64,000 bases of DNA from Solimicrobium silvestre. GTDB taxonomy: Bacteria; Pseudomonadota; Gammaproteobacteria; Burkholderiales; Burkholderiaceae_D. Within the stretch, counting starts at the first letter, position 1. Each line of letters starts with the position of its first letter. The notes under the pieces are model-generated. The model had not been told where the DNA came from and did not search any database. It saw only the letters and a list, made by a program, of their open reading frames with translations. The position numbers and the translations under genes are program-made. Positions 54,632-63,375 of the stretch are shown piece after piece. The stretch covers positions 124,001 through 188,000 of the forward strand of contig NZ_PUGF01000004.1 in the NCBI RefSeq assembly GCF_002976435.1. Direction: 5' to 3'.

Positions 54632-56899
54632 ATGAAAGAACAATTTCGGATGTTAAAAATCAATTTCGAAACAATGACACCAACTAAGTGGTTGATTGTT
54701 TTAGCTTCAGTAGTAACCCTCAGCGCTTGTGGCGGCCACAGCAGTAGCGGAGGAATCAACGTTGCCAATGCCGTTTTAAGCAAAAACCAACAGATTTTTG
54801 AAAGCCTGGAGTTTTCAGGCGGCACGTATTCCGTCGACTGGAGCTTCCCCTACGGCGGAGGTAATTTAGTCAATGGGGCAAACTACATTGCCTCTAACTC
54901 CACCGGCGGTTTAAGTAAGTCGCCAGCCATTGAGGGTGCGCAAACTCAACTCCCAGTCGTTACTTCTTTAGACGTTAACTTACAAGCTCCTACTTTCGGC
55001 CCTGCCGTGTATCTAAACGGTGGGCAAGTAATAACCCGCAGTGCAACGGCGCAGCGCAAAGTTAGTTATGTAGGTAGCAATATTCAAGTCGATTACATCG
55101 CAGATGATGGCGTCACCGTAGCGCAGAGTACTCAATTTAGTAATTTTAGCTCCGTCCCATTGACCGGATTTATGGGCAGCACTGCCAATGAATTCCAAGC
55201 TAGCGTACCTATCAACAATTGGATTTCAGCAAATAATTTTTCCGCAAATGCCAAATGGCAACCCGGTTCGGTCTATACCAAGCGTCAAGGAACCAGCGTT
55301 GGGGACACCTACTACGTACAGAATTGCCAAAACTTTTCGAATGTCGTCGTGACCACGGCAACTACGTCCACAGTGGTATGCCAAGCTGGTGGCACAATTG
55401 CACAGATCTTCCCGATTGTGCAATTCGATGAAGGTTCTGGGCACCCCACCGAGGAAGAAGCATACAGTGATGGCACAATGACGACTGTGCAAGGCTTACC
55501 GATGTGGATTGCTAATAATCCTATTCCGACCACGTTGCTATATCGCACTTACTTCCAATTGGACGGCAATATTTATATGGGGTATATGCATAAAAGTGGC
55601 GTCGCTTATCACTACGACATGAACGATGGCACCACCACTGATTACTTGATCTCCATGAATCAGGCGGCGGTTAATAGTATTCAACAGGGCATCATTACCG
55701 GCGCCAGCGTAACAGGTTCACAAAGTGGGAATACCAATTCGGTCAGTTCAATCGATTTATTTGGCCTTGGTGCACATGGAATTAACGGTGCTTTAGCACC
55801 AGTAGATTTACTGTCACATTACAATGTTCCAGCCAATTTAAATGGCGCAGGTCAAACAATTGTCATTATTGATGCGCCAGGTAGCGCCAATGTGCTGGAC
55901 GATTTAAATACTTACAGCCAATTTTTTAATCTGCCACAGTGCAACAGCGCCAACCCTTGCTTTCAACAAATAGATCTTTCAAATGGGGCTGCGGTCGACC
56001 CTAACAATGATTGGGGTATCGAAGTAGAGTTAGATACGCAGATGGTTCATGCTATTGCGCCACAAGCTAAAATTATTTTAATTACAGCAAACAGTAGTTC
56101 ATCAACGGATCTGTCAGCCGCTATCACCTATGCTGCTAGCTTGCCTAATGTAACCGCGGTGACGATGAGTTTTGGCGGCTCCGATAACCCTCCAATTGTT
56201 TCTGCTACTCAAATAGAACCAGCGGAATATCTAGCGGAAGACACCGCTTTTGCGACAGCACAAGCCAACTTGGGTATGATCTTTTTTGCTAGCAGTGGTG
56301 ACTCAGGGAATTATTTTTATACCACTCCCGGTGGATTTGCCTACCCAGCATCCTCTCCATATGTCACGGCAGTAGGCGGCACCCAAATTAATTCATTAAA
56401 TTGGGGCTTGGGTAGTCAAAGTGAAATCGGCTGGCAATTTTCAGGCGGCGGCACGTCGACAGGCTTCGCCTTACCAAATTGGCAAGCAAGCTATCCCGCC
56501 ATTGCAAGTAATAACGCTTATCGCGCCGTACCGGATGTGTCAGCAGTGGCGGATGGTCAACACAGTGCGCTATCGATTTATTACAAACAGCAATGGGTGA
56601 TGGTCGGCGGAACAAGTGCCAGCTCACCAATTTGGGCAGGTTTTAGCGCCTTATTCGGTCAATATTTAGGTAACAAAGGACAATCTTTGTCCACGTTAAT
56701 TAAAAACACCAGCGGTGGCTTTAATGGATTACTTTATCAATCCAGAATCACCCAAGGCAGTAACCCAGGGTTAACTAATATCACCGCTGGCTCGAATGGT
56801 TTTGACCTCGGCTGCAGTGTATGTAGTGCTGGCGTGGGTTATAACGATGTAACCGGCTTAGGTGTGCCAAACATGACTAATTTCCTGGCTAACTTCTAA
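54632..56899 (+). CDS. S53 sedolisin-type protease lipoprotein, second copy
   Basis: A 755-residue protein with a lipobox (VVTLSACGG). A long N-terminal region of unknown fold (about 30-370) precedes the peptidase, which has Glu464 and Asp468 in GIEVELDTQMVHAIAP, the ASSGDSGNYFY Asp and Ser about 660 in VGGTSASSPIWAGF. Unlike the protein at 32605-35226 it has no C-terminal Ig-like repeats. The start may be at 54632, 54650 or 54674 (MTPTKWLIVL); none has a strong site. Substrates are unknown; such enzymes often digest proteins outside the cell. Confidence 0.88.
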   Translation: MKEQFRMLKINFETMTPTKWLIVLASVVTLSACGGHSSSGGINVANAVLSKNQQIFESLEFSGGTYSVDWSFPYGGGNLVNGANYIASNSTGGLSKSPAIEGAQTQLPVVTSLDVNLQAPTFGPAVYLNGGQVITRSATAQRKVSYVGSNIQVDYIADDGVTVAQSTQFSNFSSVPLTGFMGSTANEFQASVPINNWISANNFSANAKWQPGSVYTKRQGTSVGDTYYVQNCQNFSNVVVTTATTSTVVCQAGGTIAQIFPIVQFDEGSGHPTEEEAYSDGTMTTVQGLPMWIANNPIPTTLLYRTYFQLDGNIYMGYMHKSGVAYHYDMNDGTTTDYLISMNQAAVNSIQQGIITGASVTGSQSGNTNSVSSIDLFGLGAHGINGALAPVDLLSHYNVPANLNGAGQTIVIIDAPGSANVLDDLNTYSQFFNLPQCNSANPCFQQIDLSNGAAVDPNNDWGIEVELDTQMVHAIAPQAKIILITANSSSSTDLSAAITYAASLPNVTAVTMSFGGSDNPPIVSATQIEPAEYLAEDTAFATAQANLGMIFFASSGDSGNYFYTTPGGFAYPASSPYVTAVGGTQINSLNWGLGSQSEIGWQFSGGGTSTGFALPNWQASYPAIASNNAYRAVPDVSAVADGQHSALSIYYKQQWVMVGGTSASSPIWAGFSALFGQYLGNKGQSLSTLIKNTSGGFNGLLYQSRITQGSNPGLTNITAGSNGFDLGCSVCSAGVGYNDVTGLGVPNMTNFLANF

Positions 56900-56911
56900 G
56901 ACCAATGCTTC

Positions 56912-56952
56912 AACCACGCTTAACTTATTCAAGTTGGGTTAAGCGTGGTTTT
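56912..56952 (+). terminator. Intrinsic terminator after the second sedolisin gene
   Basis: A 13-bp stem AACCACGCTTAAC / GTTAAGCGTGGTT with a 13-base loop and a T run. Confidence 0.85.
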
Positions 56953-57031
56953 GTTAATTAACATCGATGTAATTCTTCATTGCGATAAACCTGATGCGAC
57001 CTCGGATTACTACCTAACTAAGGAGAGAATG

Positions 57032-57661
57032 ATGAAGTTAATGTTAAGAAAATCGCTTTGGAGTTTAATGCTGCTCCTGGCTGTCGGTGTTGCGGCTTAT
57101 ACCATCCATTTGCTTTTTTGGAGCACGCACGTTCCACCCTTCTTGCGAGAAAGACTCGCCAGCCATGCTCCCTCGCTTTATTTTCATCTTCTAGGTGGCA
57201 GTGCAGCTATCGTACTCGGCGCACTTCAGATGAATATGCGGTTACGCAAAAAGTTCACCGCATTTCATCGCTGGACTGGTCGCGTGTATTTATTGGCAGT
57301 GTTAATGTCTGGTACCGCAGGGTTGGAAATGTCCGTCGTAGCAACAGGTGGTTGGGTAGCTAAATCAGGTTTCGCCACGATGGCTTTGCTTTGGTTAGCA
57401 ACCGGATTGCTTGCTTACCTGGCCATTCGCAAGGGTGATATAGCAGCGCATCGCAATTGGATGATGCGTAATTACTCACTAACTTTGGCGGCGATTACGT
57501 TAAGAGTTTATCTTGGCATTACATTTGGTTTGTTGCAGATGGATTTTATGCAGGTATATCCCATAATTAGCTGGGCTTGCTGGGTCCCTAATCTGTTATT
57601 TGCCCAGTGGTTTTTTGTGAATCCGATACCAAGATCTTCAATTAGCAACGCTGTTTCGTAA
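57032..57661 (+). CDS. DUF2306 membrane protein
   Basis: A 209-residue protein with about six TM helices. It shows the DUF2306 features HxxxGxxAxxLG-type block (YFHLLGGSAAIVLGALQ), FHRWTGRVYLLAVLMSG and AAHRNWMMRNYSLTLAAITLRVYLG. ATG 57032 has AGGAG six bases upstream; the adjacent ATG at 57029 is possible. Conserved His and Arg resemble heme-binding membrane proteins, but function is not known. Confidence 0.8.
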   Translation: MKLMLRKSLWSLMLLLAVGVAAYTIHLLFWSTHVPPFLRERLASHAPSLYFHLLGGSAAIVLGALQMNMRLRKKFTAFHRWTGRVYLLAVLMSGTAGLEMSVVATGGWVAKSGFATMALLWLATGLLAYLAIRKGDIAAHRNWMMRNYSLTLAAITLRVYLGITFGLLQMDFMQVYPIISWACWVPNLLFAQWFFVNPIPRSSISNAVS

Positions 57662-57678
57662 GTTTGAAAACACCTTGT

Positions 57679-57718
57679 CACCCAATAAAAAAAGCACCTA
57701 GTGCTTTTTTATTGGGTG
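57679..57718. terminator. Bidirectional terminator
   Basis: Long stem CACCCAATAAAAAAAGCAC / GTGCTTTTTTATTGGGTG with one bulge, between convergent DUF2306 and dsbD genes. Confidence 0.9.
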
Positions 57719-57738
57719 AACTAGTCGCATCTACTTCA

Positions 57739-59514
57739 TTAAGGAGTCGCTTTCACAACTACAAAATTAGCCAACGAAGTCACGAACTTTTCAGCCTTTT
57801 CAAAACCAATCACACGGCCGCTTTCATTTGAATCCAAATCAAAGAAAATCATTCCTGGTGGGCCAAATAAATTAAAACGTTTTAACAGTGCTTTAACGTC
57901 CTCATTGTTGGCAGTAACATCTACCTGTAACAACACCATCGTGGCAAACTTGGCTTGTATCCGCTGATCGGTAAAAGTGAATTTCTCCATCTCTTTACAA
58001 GAAACACACCAATCCGCGTAAAAATCCAGCATCACTGGTTTTCCTTGAACCTTGGCCGCCTGTAATGCGTGCTCCAGTTCAGCCAACGATTTGACCCGTG
58101 CAAACTGAATATGCGCTCCGGACTGATTGTAAAAATGAGAAAGCGGCGCAAAGACATCGCGCCCACCGGATGCTGCGCCGATCAATTCCATACCACCTAG
58201 CACGCACAACGCTAGGGCCACCGCTTTGCCAAGGACGGCGCGATGACGCAACAAAAACACGCCATAGCCTATAAGCAGGGTAGCCCATCCCAGCATCTGC
58301 AACCAGACAGGCAACACCGGCGAAACCAGCCATAGCGCCATTGCCAACATCAGCACGCCAAACAACTGCTTAACAGCCTCCATCCAACGACCGGCCCGTG
58401 GTAATAATGAGCCTGCCGACAAGCCAACCAAGATCAATGGCACGCTCATTCCCATTGCCATTGAAAATAAAGCCGCACCACCAATCAGCACATTCCGCGT
58501 TTGACTGATATATAACAAAGCACTGGCCAATGGCGCAGCTACACACGGACCGATAATCAACGCAGAAATGGCACCCATTACGAAAACGCCAATTAATTTT
58601 CCGGCACGCTGTTGATCAGATACTTGTGATAATTTGCTTTGTAAAAAGGCCGGCACTTGTAAGTGATATACGTTAAACATCGACAGTGACAAGCCCACCA
58701 ATAACAGCCCAAACGCACCTAGCACCCACGGATTTTGCAAAGCCGCGGCCAATCCTTCACCTAACAATCCTGCAGCGACACCTAATGCGGTATACACGAT
58801 CGCCATGCCAAACGAATAACTGAGGGATAAAATCAGCCCACGCTGCCGTCCTACGGAAGCGCCTTCGCCAACAATAATCGATGAAAGGATAGGCACCATG
58901 GGCAATACACACGGAGTGAATGCCAACCCTAAGCCCAATAATAAAAACAGCGGCATGATTATTATTAATCTGCCGCTTTGTAAGGAGTTGCGAAGTTTGT
59001 TTGAATCATCGCCACCAGCTGTGGGTGGCGCAGTTGACTCGAACTTGAATTTGGCTGTATCAAACGTTTGTTTTGATTCGAGCGGTGCGTAGCACAAACC
59101 TTGTTCTGAGCATCCTTGACCATGTGAAATCAAGGTGAATTTAGGCTGTGCTGTATCAACTGAGAGTATTGGGATTTGAACAGTGATCGAGTGAGTAAAG
59201 GTTTCAACATTTTTTTGAAATGTCTCGTCAAATTTAACATGCCCTTTGGGAAAAATTGGCTCACCTAGCGTTGCGCCAATCGCCACAAATTTATAACGTT
59301 CACGGTACATGTAGTAACCGTCAGCGATCAGATAAGTGACTTCAATTCTATCTGGCGCAATTTGCTTACTGCTAAATTGAAATGCTTGTTCTGGCTCTAA
59401 AAAATCAGTGTCAGCAATTGCGTTGGTTAATCCACATAAGAATAATAAACTAACGATCAACTGATTTAAAACAGCAAAAATTTTGGATGAGGTAGTACGT
59501 GGCAAAGGTGACAT
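57739..59514 (-). CDS. dsbD: Thiol:disulfide interchange protein DsbD
   Basis: A 591-residue protein that carries electrons from cytoplasmic thioredoxin across the inner membrane to periplasmic DsbC/DsbG and cytochrome c maturation. It has a signal peptide, a periplasmic alpha domain with GCSEQGLCYAP, eight TM helices with the redox Cys in FTPCVLPMVP and IGPCVAAPLA, and a thioredoxin domain with Cys503-Val-Ser-Cys506 (ADWCVSCKEM). It follows the ribosomal operon after a terminator and so has its own transcription or read-through. Confidence 0.94.
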   Translation of the reverse strand: MSPLPRTTSSKIFAVLNQLIVSLLFLCGLTNAIADTDFLEPEQAFQFSSKQIAPDRIEVTYLIADGYYMYRERYKFVAIGATLGEPIFPKGHVKFDETFQKNVETFTHSITVQIPILSVDTAQPKFTLISHGQGCSEQGLCYAPLESKQTFDTAKFKFESTAPPTAGGDDSNKLRNSLQSGRLIIIMPLFLLLGLGLAFTPCVLPMVPILSSIIVGEGASVGRQRGLILSLSYSFGMAIVYTALGVAAGLLGEGLAAALQNPWVLGAFGLLLVGLSLSMFNVYHLQVPAFLQSKLSQVSDQQRAGKLIGVFVMGAISALIIGPCVAAPLASALLYISQTRNVLIGGAALFSMAMGMSVPLILVGLSAGSLLPRAGRWMEAVKQLFGVLMLAMALWLVSPVLPVWLQMLGWATLLIGYGVFLLRHRAVLGKAVALALCVLGGMELIGAASGGRDVFAPLSHFYNQSGAHIQFARVKSLAELEHALQAAKVQGKPVMLDFYADWCVSCKEMEKFTFTDQRIQAKFATMVLLQVDVTANNEDVKALLKRFNLFGPPGMIFFDLDSNESGRVIGFEKAEKFVTSLANFVVVKATP

Positions 59515-59584
59515 GTAAGTTAAACCTTGAAATATAAAGACAACGCGTAAGACGATAGTATAGCGGAATCCAATAGACCAAAAA

Positions 59585-59607
59585 AAAGCCAGGAAATTCC
59601 TGGCTTT
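59585..59607 (-). terminator. Intrinsic terminator after rplQ
   Basis: AAGCCAGGAA / TTCCTGGCTT stem; on the minus strand a run of T follows. Confidence 0.9.
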
Positions 59608-59623
59608 TCTTATTCAGCGGAAA

Positions 59624-60019
59624 TTATTCTGCTGTAACTACGTCTTCTGAATCGGTGATTTCTGGACGATCCATCAATTCAACGTAAGCCATCGGTGCGT
59701 TGTCGCCAACACGGAAGCCCATTTTCAAAATACGCAGGTAGCCGCCGTTACGATTTGCGTAACGTGGGCCTAATTCAGCAAACAATTTCAAAACCATTTC
59801 GCGGTCACGTAAACGTGAGAAAGCCAAACGTTTGTTTGCCAATGTGTCTGTTTTACCCATAGTCAACAACGGCTCGATAACACGGCGCAGTTCTTTAGCT
59901 TTTGGCAAAGTGGTTTTAATCGCTTCATGACGCAGTAAAGATACTGTCATGTTGCGTAACATCGCTAAACGATGTGAGGAGGTACGATTCAGCTTACGTA
60001 AGCCGTGACGATGACGCAT
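59624..60019 (-). CDS. rplQ: 50S ribosomal protein L17
   Basis: A 131-residue protein with the L17 start [20 protein letters not shown] and [19 protein letters not shown]. Length is standard. AAGGAA before the ATG. It is the last gene of the alpha operon and is separated from rpoA by 129 bases with a terminator and further hairpins (CACTAAA/TTTAGTG at 60063-60081). Confidence 0.97.
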   Translation of the reverse strand: MRHRHGLRKLNRTSSHRLAMLRNMTVSLLRHEAIKTTLPKAKELRRVIEPLLTMGKTDTLANKRLAFSRLRDREMVLKLFAELGPRYANRNGGYLRILKMGFRVGDNAPMAYVELMDRPEITDSEDVVTAE

Positions 60020-60111
60020 GATATTTCCTTATAAAATTTTTAAACTAGTCCAGCTCTTCTATCACTAAATCAACTTTAGTGCGGGCCGGTACCGCTCACT
60101 ACAAAACAAAA

Positions 60112-60139
60112 AATGAGGAAGAGTAAAATCTTCCTCATT
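60112..60139 (-). terminator. Intrinsic terminator between rpoA and rplQ
   Basis: Perfect 11-bp stem AATGAGGAAGA / TCTTCCTCATT, with TTTTTTGTTTT after it on the minus strand. Confidence 0.85.
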
Positions 60140-60148
60140 CCCTACAAA

Positions 60149-61126
60149 TTACTTCTCTAAACCAGCAGGTGGCCAGTTTTCTAATTTCATACCTAATGAC
60201 AAACCGCGCGAAGCCAAAACTTCTTTGATTTCGTTCAATGATTTGCGACCCAAATTAGGAGTCTTGAGCAATTCATTTTCAGTACGCTGGATCAAGTCAC
60301 CAATGTAGTAAATGTTTTCTGCTTTCAGGCAATTAGCTGAACGTACTGTCAATTCCAGGTCATCGACCGGACGCAACAGAATAGGATCAACCATCGGCGC
60401 ACGTGAAGGAGCTTCTGCAGCGGCTTCAGTACCTTCCAATGCTGCAAATACGTTCAATTGATCAACCAAAACACGTGCTGATTGACGAATCGCTTCTTCT
60501 GGAGTGATCACGCCATTGGTTTCAATGTTGATGATCAATTTATCCAAGTCAGTACGTTGTTCTACACGAGCTGATTCAACTGAGTAGGAAACACGACGAA
60601 CTGGTGAGAATGACGCATCTAAAATAATACGACCGATAGTGCGGTTAGCATCTTCTGATAAACGACGAACGTTACCCGGTACATAACCACGGCCTTTTTC
60701 TACCTTGATCTGCATGTCCAGCTTACCGCCGGCAGTCAGATTTGCAATCACGTGATCTGGGTTAATCAGTTCTACGTCATGCGGCAGATCGATGTCAGAA
60801 GCCAATACCGCGCCTTCGCCATCTTTTTTCAATGTCAGGGTGACTTCGTCACGATTATGCAACTTGAAAACAATACCCTTCAAGTTCAACAAAATATCTA
60901 CAACGTCTTCTTGTACACCATCTAATGTGGAGTACTCATGAACCACGCCAGCAATCGTCACTTCAGTTGGAGCATAACCAACCATCGATGACAACAATAC
61001 ACGGCGTAACGCATTACCTAATGTGTGGCCATAGCCACGCTCAAACGGCTCCATCACGACTTTAGCGTGACCGGCTGCAAGCATTTCTACATCGATAATA
61101 CGTGGTTTTAACAAACTGTTTTGCAT
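60149..61126 (-). CDS. rpoA: RNA polymerase alpha subunit
   Basis: A 325-residue subunit. The N-terminal domain ([21 protein letters not shown]) makes the dimer that starts enzyme assembly; the C-terminal domain (about 245-325; [20 protein letters not shown] ... [14 protein letters not shown]) contacts activators and UP elements. Length is normal. AAAAGGA precedes the start. A terminator separates it from rpsD upstream and from rplQ downstream. Confidence 0.98.
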   Translation of the reverse strand: MQNSLLKPRIIDVEMLAAGHAKVVMEPFERGYGHTLGNALRRVLLSSMVGYAPTEVTIAGVVHEYSTLDGVQEDVVDILLNLKGIVFKLHNRDEVTLTLKKDGEGAVLASDIDLPHDVELINPDHVIANLTAGGKLDMQIKVEKGRGYVPGNVRRLSEDANRTIGRIILDASFSPVRRVSYSVESARVEQRTDLDKLIINIETNGVITPEEAIRQSARVLVDQLNVFAALEGTEAAAEAPSRAPMVDPILLRPVDDLELTVRSANCLKAENIYYIGDLIQRTENELLKTPNLGRKSLNEIKEVLASRGLSLGMKLENWPPAGLEK

Positions 61127-61189
61127 GAAATGTCCTTTTCAATACCCTCGGCTCATTACACCGATAAGGCTGATGGCATGTCGAAAAAA

Positions 61190-61211
61190 GCCCTTTGAAA
61201 ATTCAAAGGGC
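61190..61211 (-). terminator. Intrinsic terminator between rpsD and rpoA
   Basis: Perfect 10-bp stem GCCCTTTGAA / TTCAAAGGGC and a run of six T on the minus strand (61189-61184). It is a textbook form, inside an operon. Confidence 0.9.
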
Positions 61212-61229
61212 CACAAACTACTACTTTAA

Positions 61230-61853
61230 TTAACGTGAATACAATTCAACGATTAGCGATTCATTTACATCAGCAGCGATGTCGCTACGATCTGGAGCGG
61301 ACTTGAAAGTACCTTCCATTTTCTTAGCGTCAACAGAAACCCATGAAGGCATGCCGATTTGTTCAGCTAAAGACAAAGCTTCAGCGATACGAACTTGCTT
61401 TTTCGATTTTTCACGAACAGCAACAACGTCACCAGCTTTAACTTGGTATGAAGCAATGTTCACAACGATTGAGTTAACTGTGAATGCTTTATGGCTCACC
61501 AATTGGCGCGCTTCTGCGCGTGTTGAACCAAAACCCATACGATAACAAACGTTATCCAGACGGCATTCCAACAATTTCAACAATGTTTCACCAGTGTTGC
61601 CTTTACGACGATCCGCTTCAGCGAAATAACGACGGAACTGACGTTCCAATACGCCGTACATGCGCTTAACTTTTTGCTTTTCACGCAATTGATTACCGAA
61701 GTCTGAAGTACGTGCGCCTGATTTAGCACCGTGTTGACCTGGTTTTACATCTAATTTGCATTTTGAATCTAAAGAGCGACGTGCGCTTTTCAGGAAAAGG
61801 TCAGTGCCTTCGCGGCGTGACAATTTTGCTTTTGGTCCAATATAACGTGCCAC
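61230..61853 (-). CDS. rpsD: 30S ribosomal protein S4
   Basis: A 207-residue primary 16S rRNA-binding protein that in enteric bacteria also represses this operon. The S4 domain ([34 protein letters not shown]) is normal. The start codon is GTG with AAAGGAAA upstream. The 262-base gap before it holds a terminator and an unusual structured RNA. Confidence 0.97.
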   Translation of the reverse strand: MARYIGPKAKLSRREGTDLFLKSARRSLDSKCKLDVKPGQHGAKSGARTSDFGNQLREKQKVKRMYGVLERQFRRYFAEADRRKGNTGETLLKLLECRLDNVCYRMGFGSTRAEARQLVSHKAFTVNSIVVNIASYQVKAGDVVAVREKSKKQVRIAEALSLAEQIGMPSWVSVDAKKMEGTFKSAPDRSDIAADVNESLIVELYSR

Positions 61854-61941
61854 AATATTTCCTTTAAAAATGACGCTGTACAGACAATTCTGCAGCGCTA
61901 GTCTGGACTACCTACATCCAAACGGTGGGCTTAACAACAAA

Positions 61942-61963
61942 ACCCGCTAAAAACGAAGCGGGT
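61942..61963 (-). terminator. Intrinsic terminator between rpsK and rpsD
   Basis: On the minus strand ACCCGCT / AGCGGGT with a loop of 8 and TTTTGTTGTT after the stem. Confidence 0.75.
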
Positions 61964-61967
61964 CGTA

Positions 61968-62085
61968 TTCTAACTTTATTCAAGCTAGAAAGATACTACT
62001 GTGCGAGTTGAATCAGTCAGAACTGTGAAAAAGTTAGATGCTATGTTTGGTAAGTTTATAAAACTACCAAATCAACTCTAACTTT
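61968..62085 (-). ncRNA. Structured leader in the rpsK-rpsD gap with alternative pairing
   Basis: On the minus strand a 9-bp stem AAAGTTAGA (62085-62077) / TCTAACTTT (62038-62030) encloses a second stem TTTGGTA / TACCAAA (62071-62046). A second AAAGTTAGAA (61977-61968) lies next to the terminator at 61963-61942 and could compete for the same TCTAACTTT. No ORF. Confidence 0.5.
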
Positions 62086-62115
62086 GCAAATCACAAGACC
62101 AACAACTCCAGCGTA

Positions 62116-62520
62116 TTAGATACGACGACGCTTTGGAGGACGGCAACCATTGTGTGGAACTGGAGTAACGTCTTGAATCAAAGAAATTTTGATACCAAGG
62201 TTATTCAGAGCGCGCACTGAAGATTCACGGCCAGGACCAGGTCCCTTGATGCGAACTTCCAAGTTTTTAACGCCACATTCAACTGCCACTTTACCGGCGG
62301 CTTCTGCTGCTACCTGAGCTGCAAACGGAGTCGATTTACGTGAACCTTTAAAACCAGCACCACCAGCAGTTGCCCAGGAAAGTGCATTTCCTTGACGATC
62401 TGTGATCGTGATGATTGTGTTGTTAAAGGATGCATGTACGTGTGCAATACCTTCAGCAACATTTTTCTTAACTTTTTTACGAGCGCGCGCGGCGGCTGCG
62501 TTATTTGGTGCTTTTGCCAT
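62116..62520 (-). CDS. rpsK: 30S ribosomal protein S11
   Basis: A 134-residue S11: [43 protein letters not shown] and the end [12 protein letters not shown] are all conserved. It lies on the platform of the 30S subunit. It is 63 bases after rpsM with a long hairpin between. Confidence 0.98.
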   Translation of the reverse strand: MAKAPNNAAAARARKKVKKNVAEGIAHVHASFNNTIITITDRQGNALSWATAGGAGFKGSRKSTPFAAQVAAEAAGKVAVECGVKNLEVRIKGPGPGRESSVRALNNLGIKISLIQDVTPVPHNGCRPPKRRRI

Positions 62521-62539
62521 AATTGATTCCTTGAACCCG

Positions 62540-62577
62540 TTAGCTTAGTTAAGCCACAAAGTGACTAACTAAACTAA
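62540..62577 (-). other. 17-18-bp hairpin between rpsM and rpsK
   Basis: TTAGTTTAGTTAGTCAC, loop TTT, then a complementary arm with two G-T pairs on the minus strand. No T run follows, so it is a processing or translational element, not a terminator. Confidence 0.55.
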
Positions 62578-62583
62578 CACGGA

Positions 62584-62949
62584 TTATTTTTTCAACGATT
62601 GAGCTGCTTTACGTGGGCCCTTACGGGTACGCGCATTAGTACGTGTGCGTTGTCCACGGCAAGGCAAGCCTTTGCGATGACGCATTCCACGGTAACAACC
62701 CAGATCCATCAATCGCTTGATGCTCATGGAGACTTCACGACGAAGATCACCTTCAACGATGAATTTTGCAATCTCATCGCGCAGCTTCTCTAATTCGTTA
62801 TCGTCCAGATCTTTGACCTTTTTATTGGTCAATACACCCGTTGCTGCACAGATTTTTTCTGAGCGTGGACGTCCAATACCATAGATAGCTGTTAAGCCGA
62901 TTACGGTATGCTGATGATTTGGGATATTAACCCCTGCGATACGTGCCAT
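62584..62949 (-). CDS. rpsM: 30S ribosomal protein S13
   Basis: A 121-residue S13 ([20 protein letters not shown] ... [25 protein letters not shown]). It binds the head of the 30S subunit. Its Shine-Dalgarno GAGGAA is held in the loop of a hairpin immediately before the ATG. Confidence 0.98.
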   Translation of the reverse strand: MARIAGVNIPNHQHTVIGLTAIYGIGRPRSEKICAATGVLTNKKVKDLDDNELEKLRDEIAKFIVEGDLRREVSMSIKRLMDLGCYRGMRHRKGLPCRGQRTRTNARTRKGPRKAAQSLKK

Positions 62950-62950
62950 T

Positions 62951-62972
62951 CGTTATTCCTCGATCAATAACG
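62951..62972 (-). promoter_or_regulatory. Hairpin around the rpsM ribosome site
   Basis: CGTTATT (62972-62966) / AATAACG (62957-62951) with the GAGG site in the loop and arm. In E. coli the S4 repressor acts at the rpsM start, so this is a candidate site for the same control. Confidence 0.4.
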
Positions 62973-62977
62973 TTAAA

Positions 62978-63091
62978 TTAACCTTGACGCTGTTTATGAC
63001 GCGGTTCAATGCATATAACACGAACCACACCTTTGCGCTTGATGATCTTGCAATTGCGGCATATCCGCTTAACTGATGCGAGAACTTTCAT
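62978..63091 (-). CDS. rpmJ: 50S ribosomal protein L36
   Basis: A 37-residue L36 ([20 protein letters not shown] ... ending PRHKQRQG) with the zinc ligands CxxC ... C-x4-H. Start ATG 63091 follows infA by 44 bases. Confidence 0.97.
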   Translation of the reverse strand: MKVLASVKRICRNCKIIKRKGVVRVICIEPRHKQRQG

Positions 63092-63135
63092 TTTGTTGCC
63101 CTCTTTGCTAATACTACTTGGTTTTACTAATAAAG

Positions 63136-63354
63136 TTACTTGGTACGGAACACGATACGCGCCCGGCTTAAATCATAAGGTGTCAATTCAACCGTCACCT
63201 TGTCGCCTGGAAGAATACGAATATAGTTCATCCGCATTTTCCCAGAAATATGGCCTAGCACAACATGCCCATTCTCAAGCTTTACTCTAAATGTTGCATT
63301 TGGTAGATTCTCAAGAATCTCGCCTTGCATCTGAATTACGTCGTCTTTTGCCAT
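63136..63354 (-). CDS. infA: Translation initiation factor IF-1
   Basis: A 72-residue OB-fold protein ([40 protein letters not shown]). It binds the A site of the 30S subunit with IF-2 and IF-3. It lies 21 bases after secY. Confidence 0.97.
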   Translation of the reverse strand: MAKDDVIQMQGEILENLPNATFRVKLENGHVVLGHISGKMRMNYIRILPGDKVTVELTPYDLSRARIVFRTK

Positions 63355-63375
63355 TCTTGTCTATATTCCCTCACG

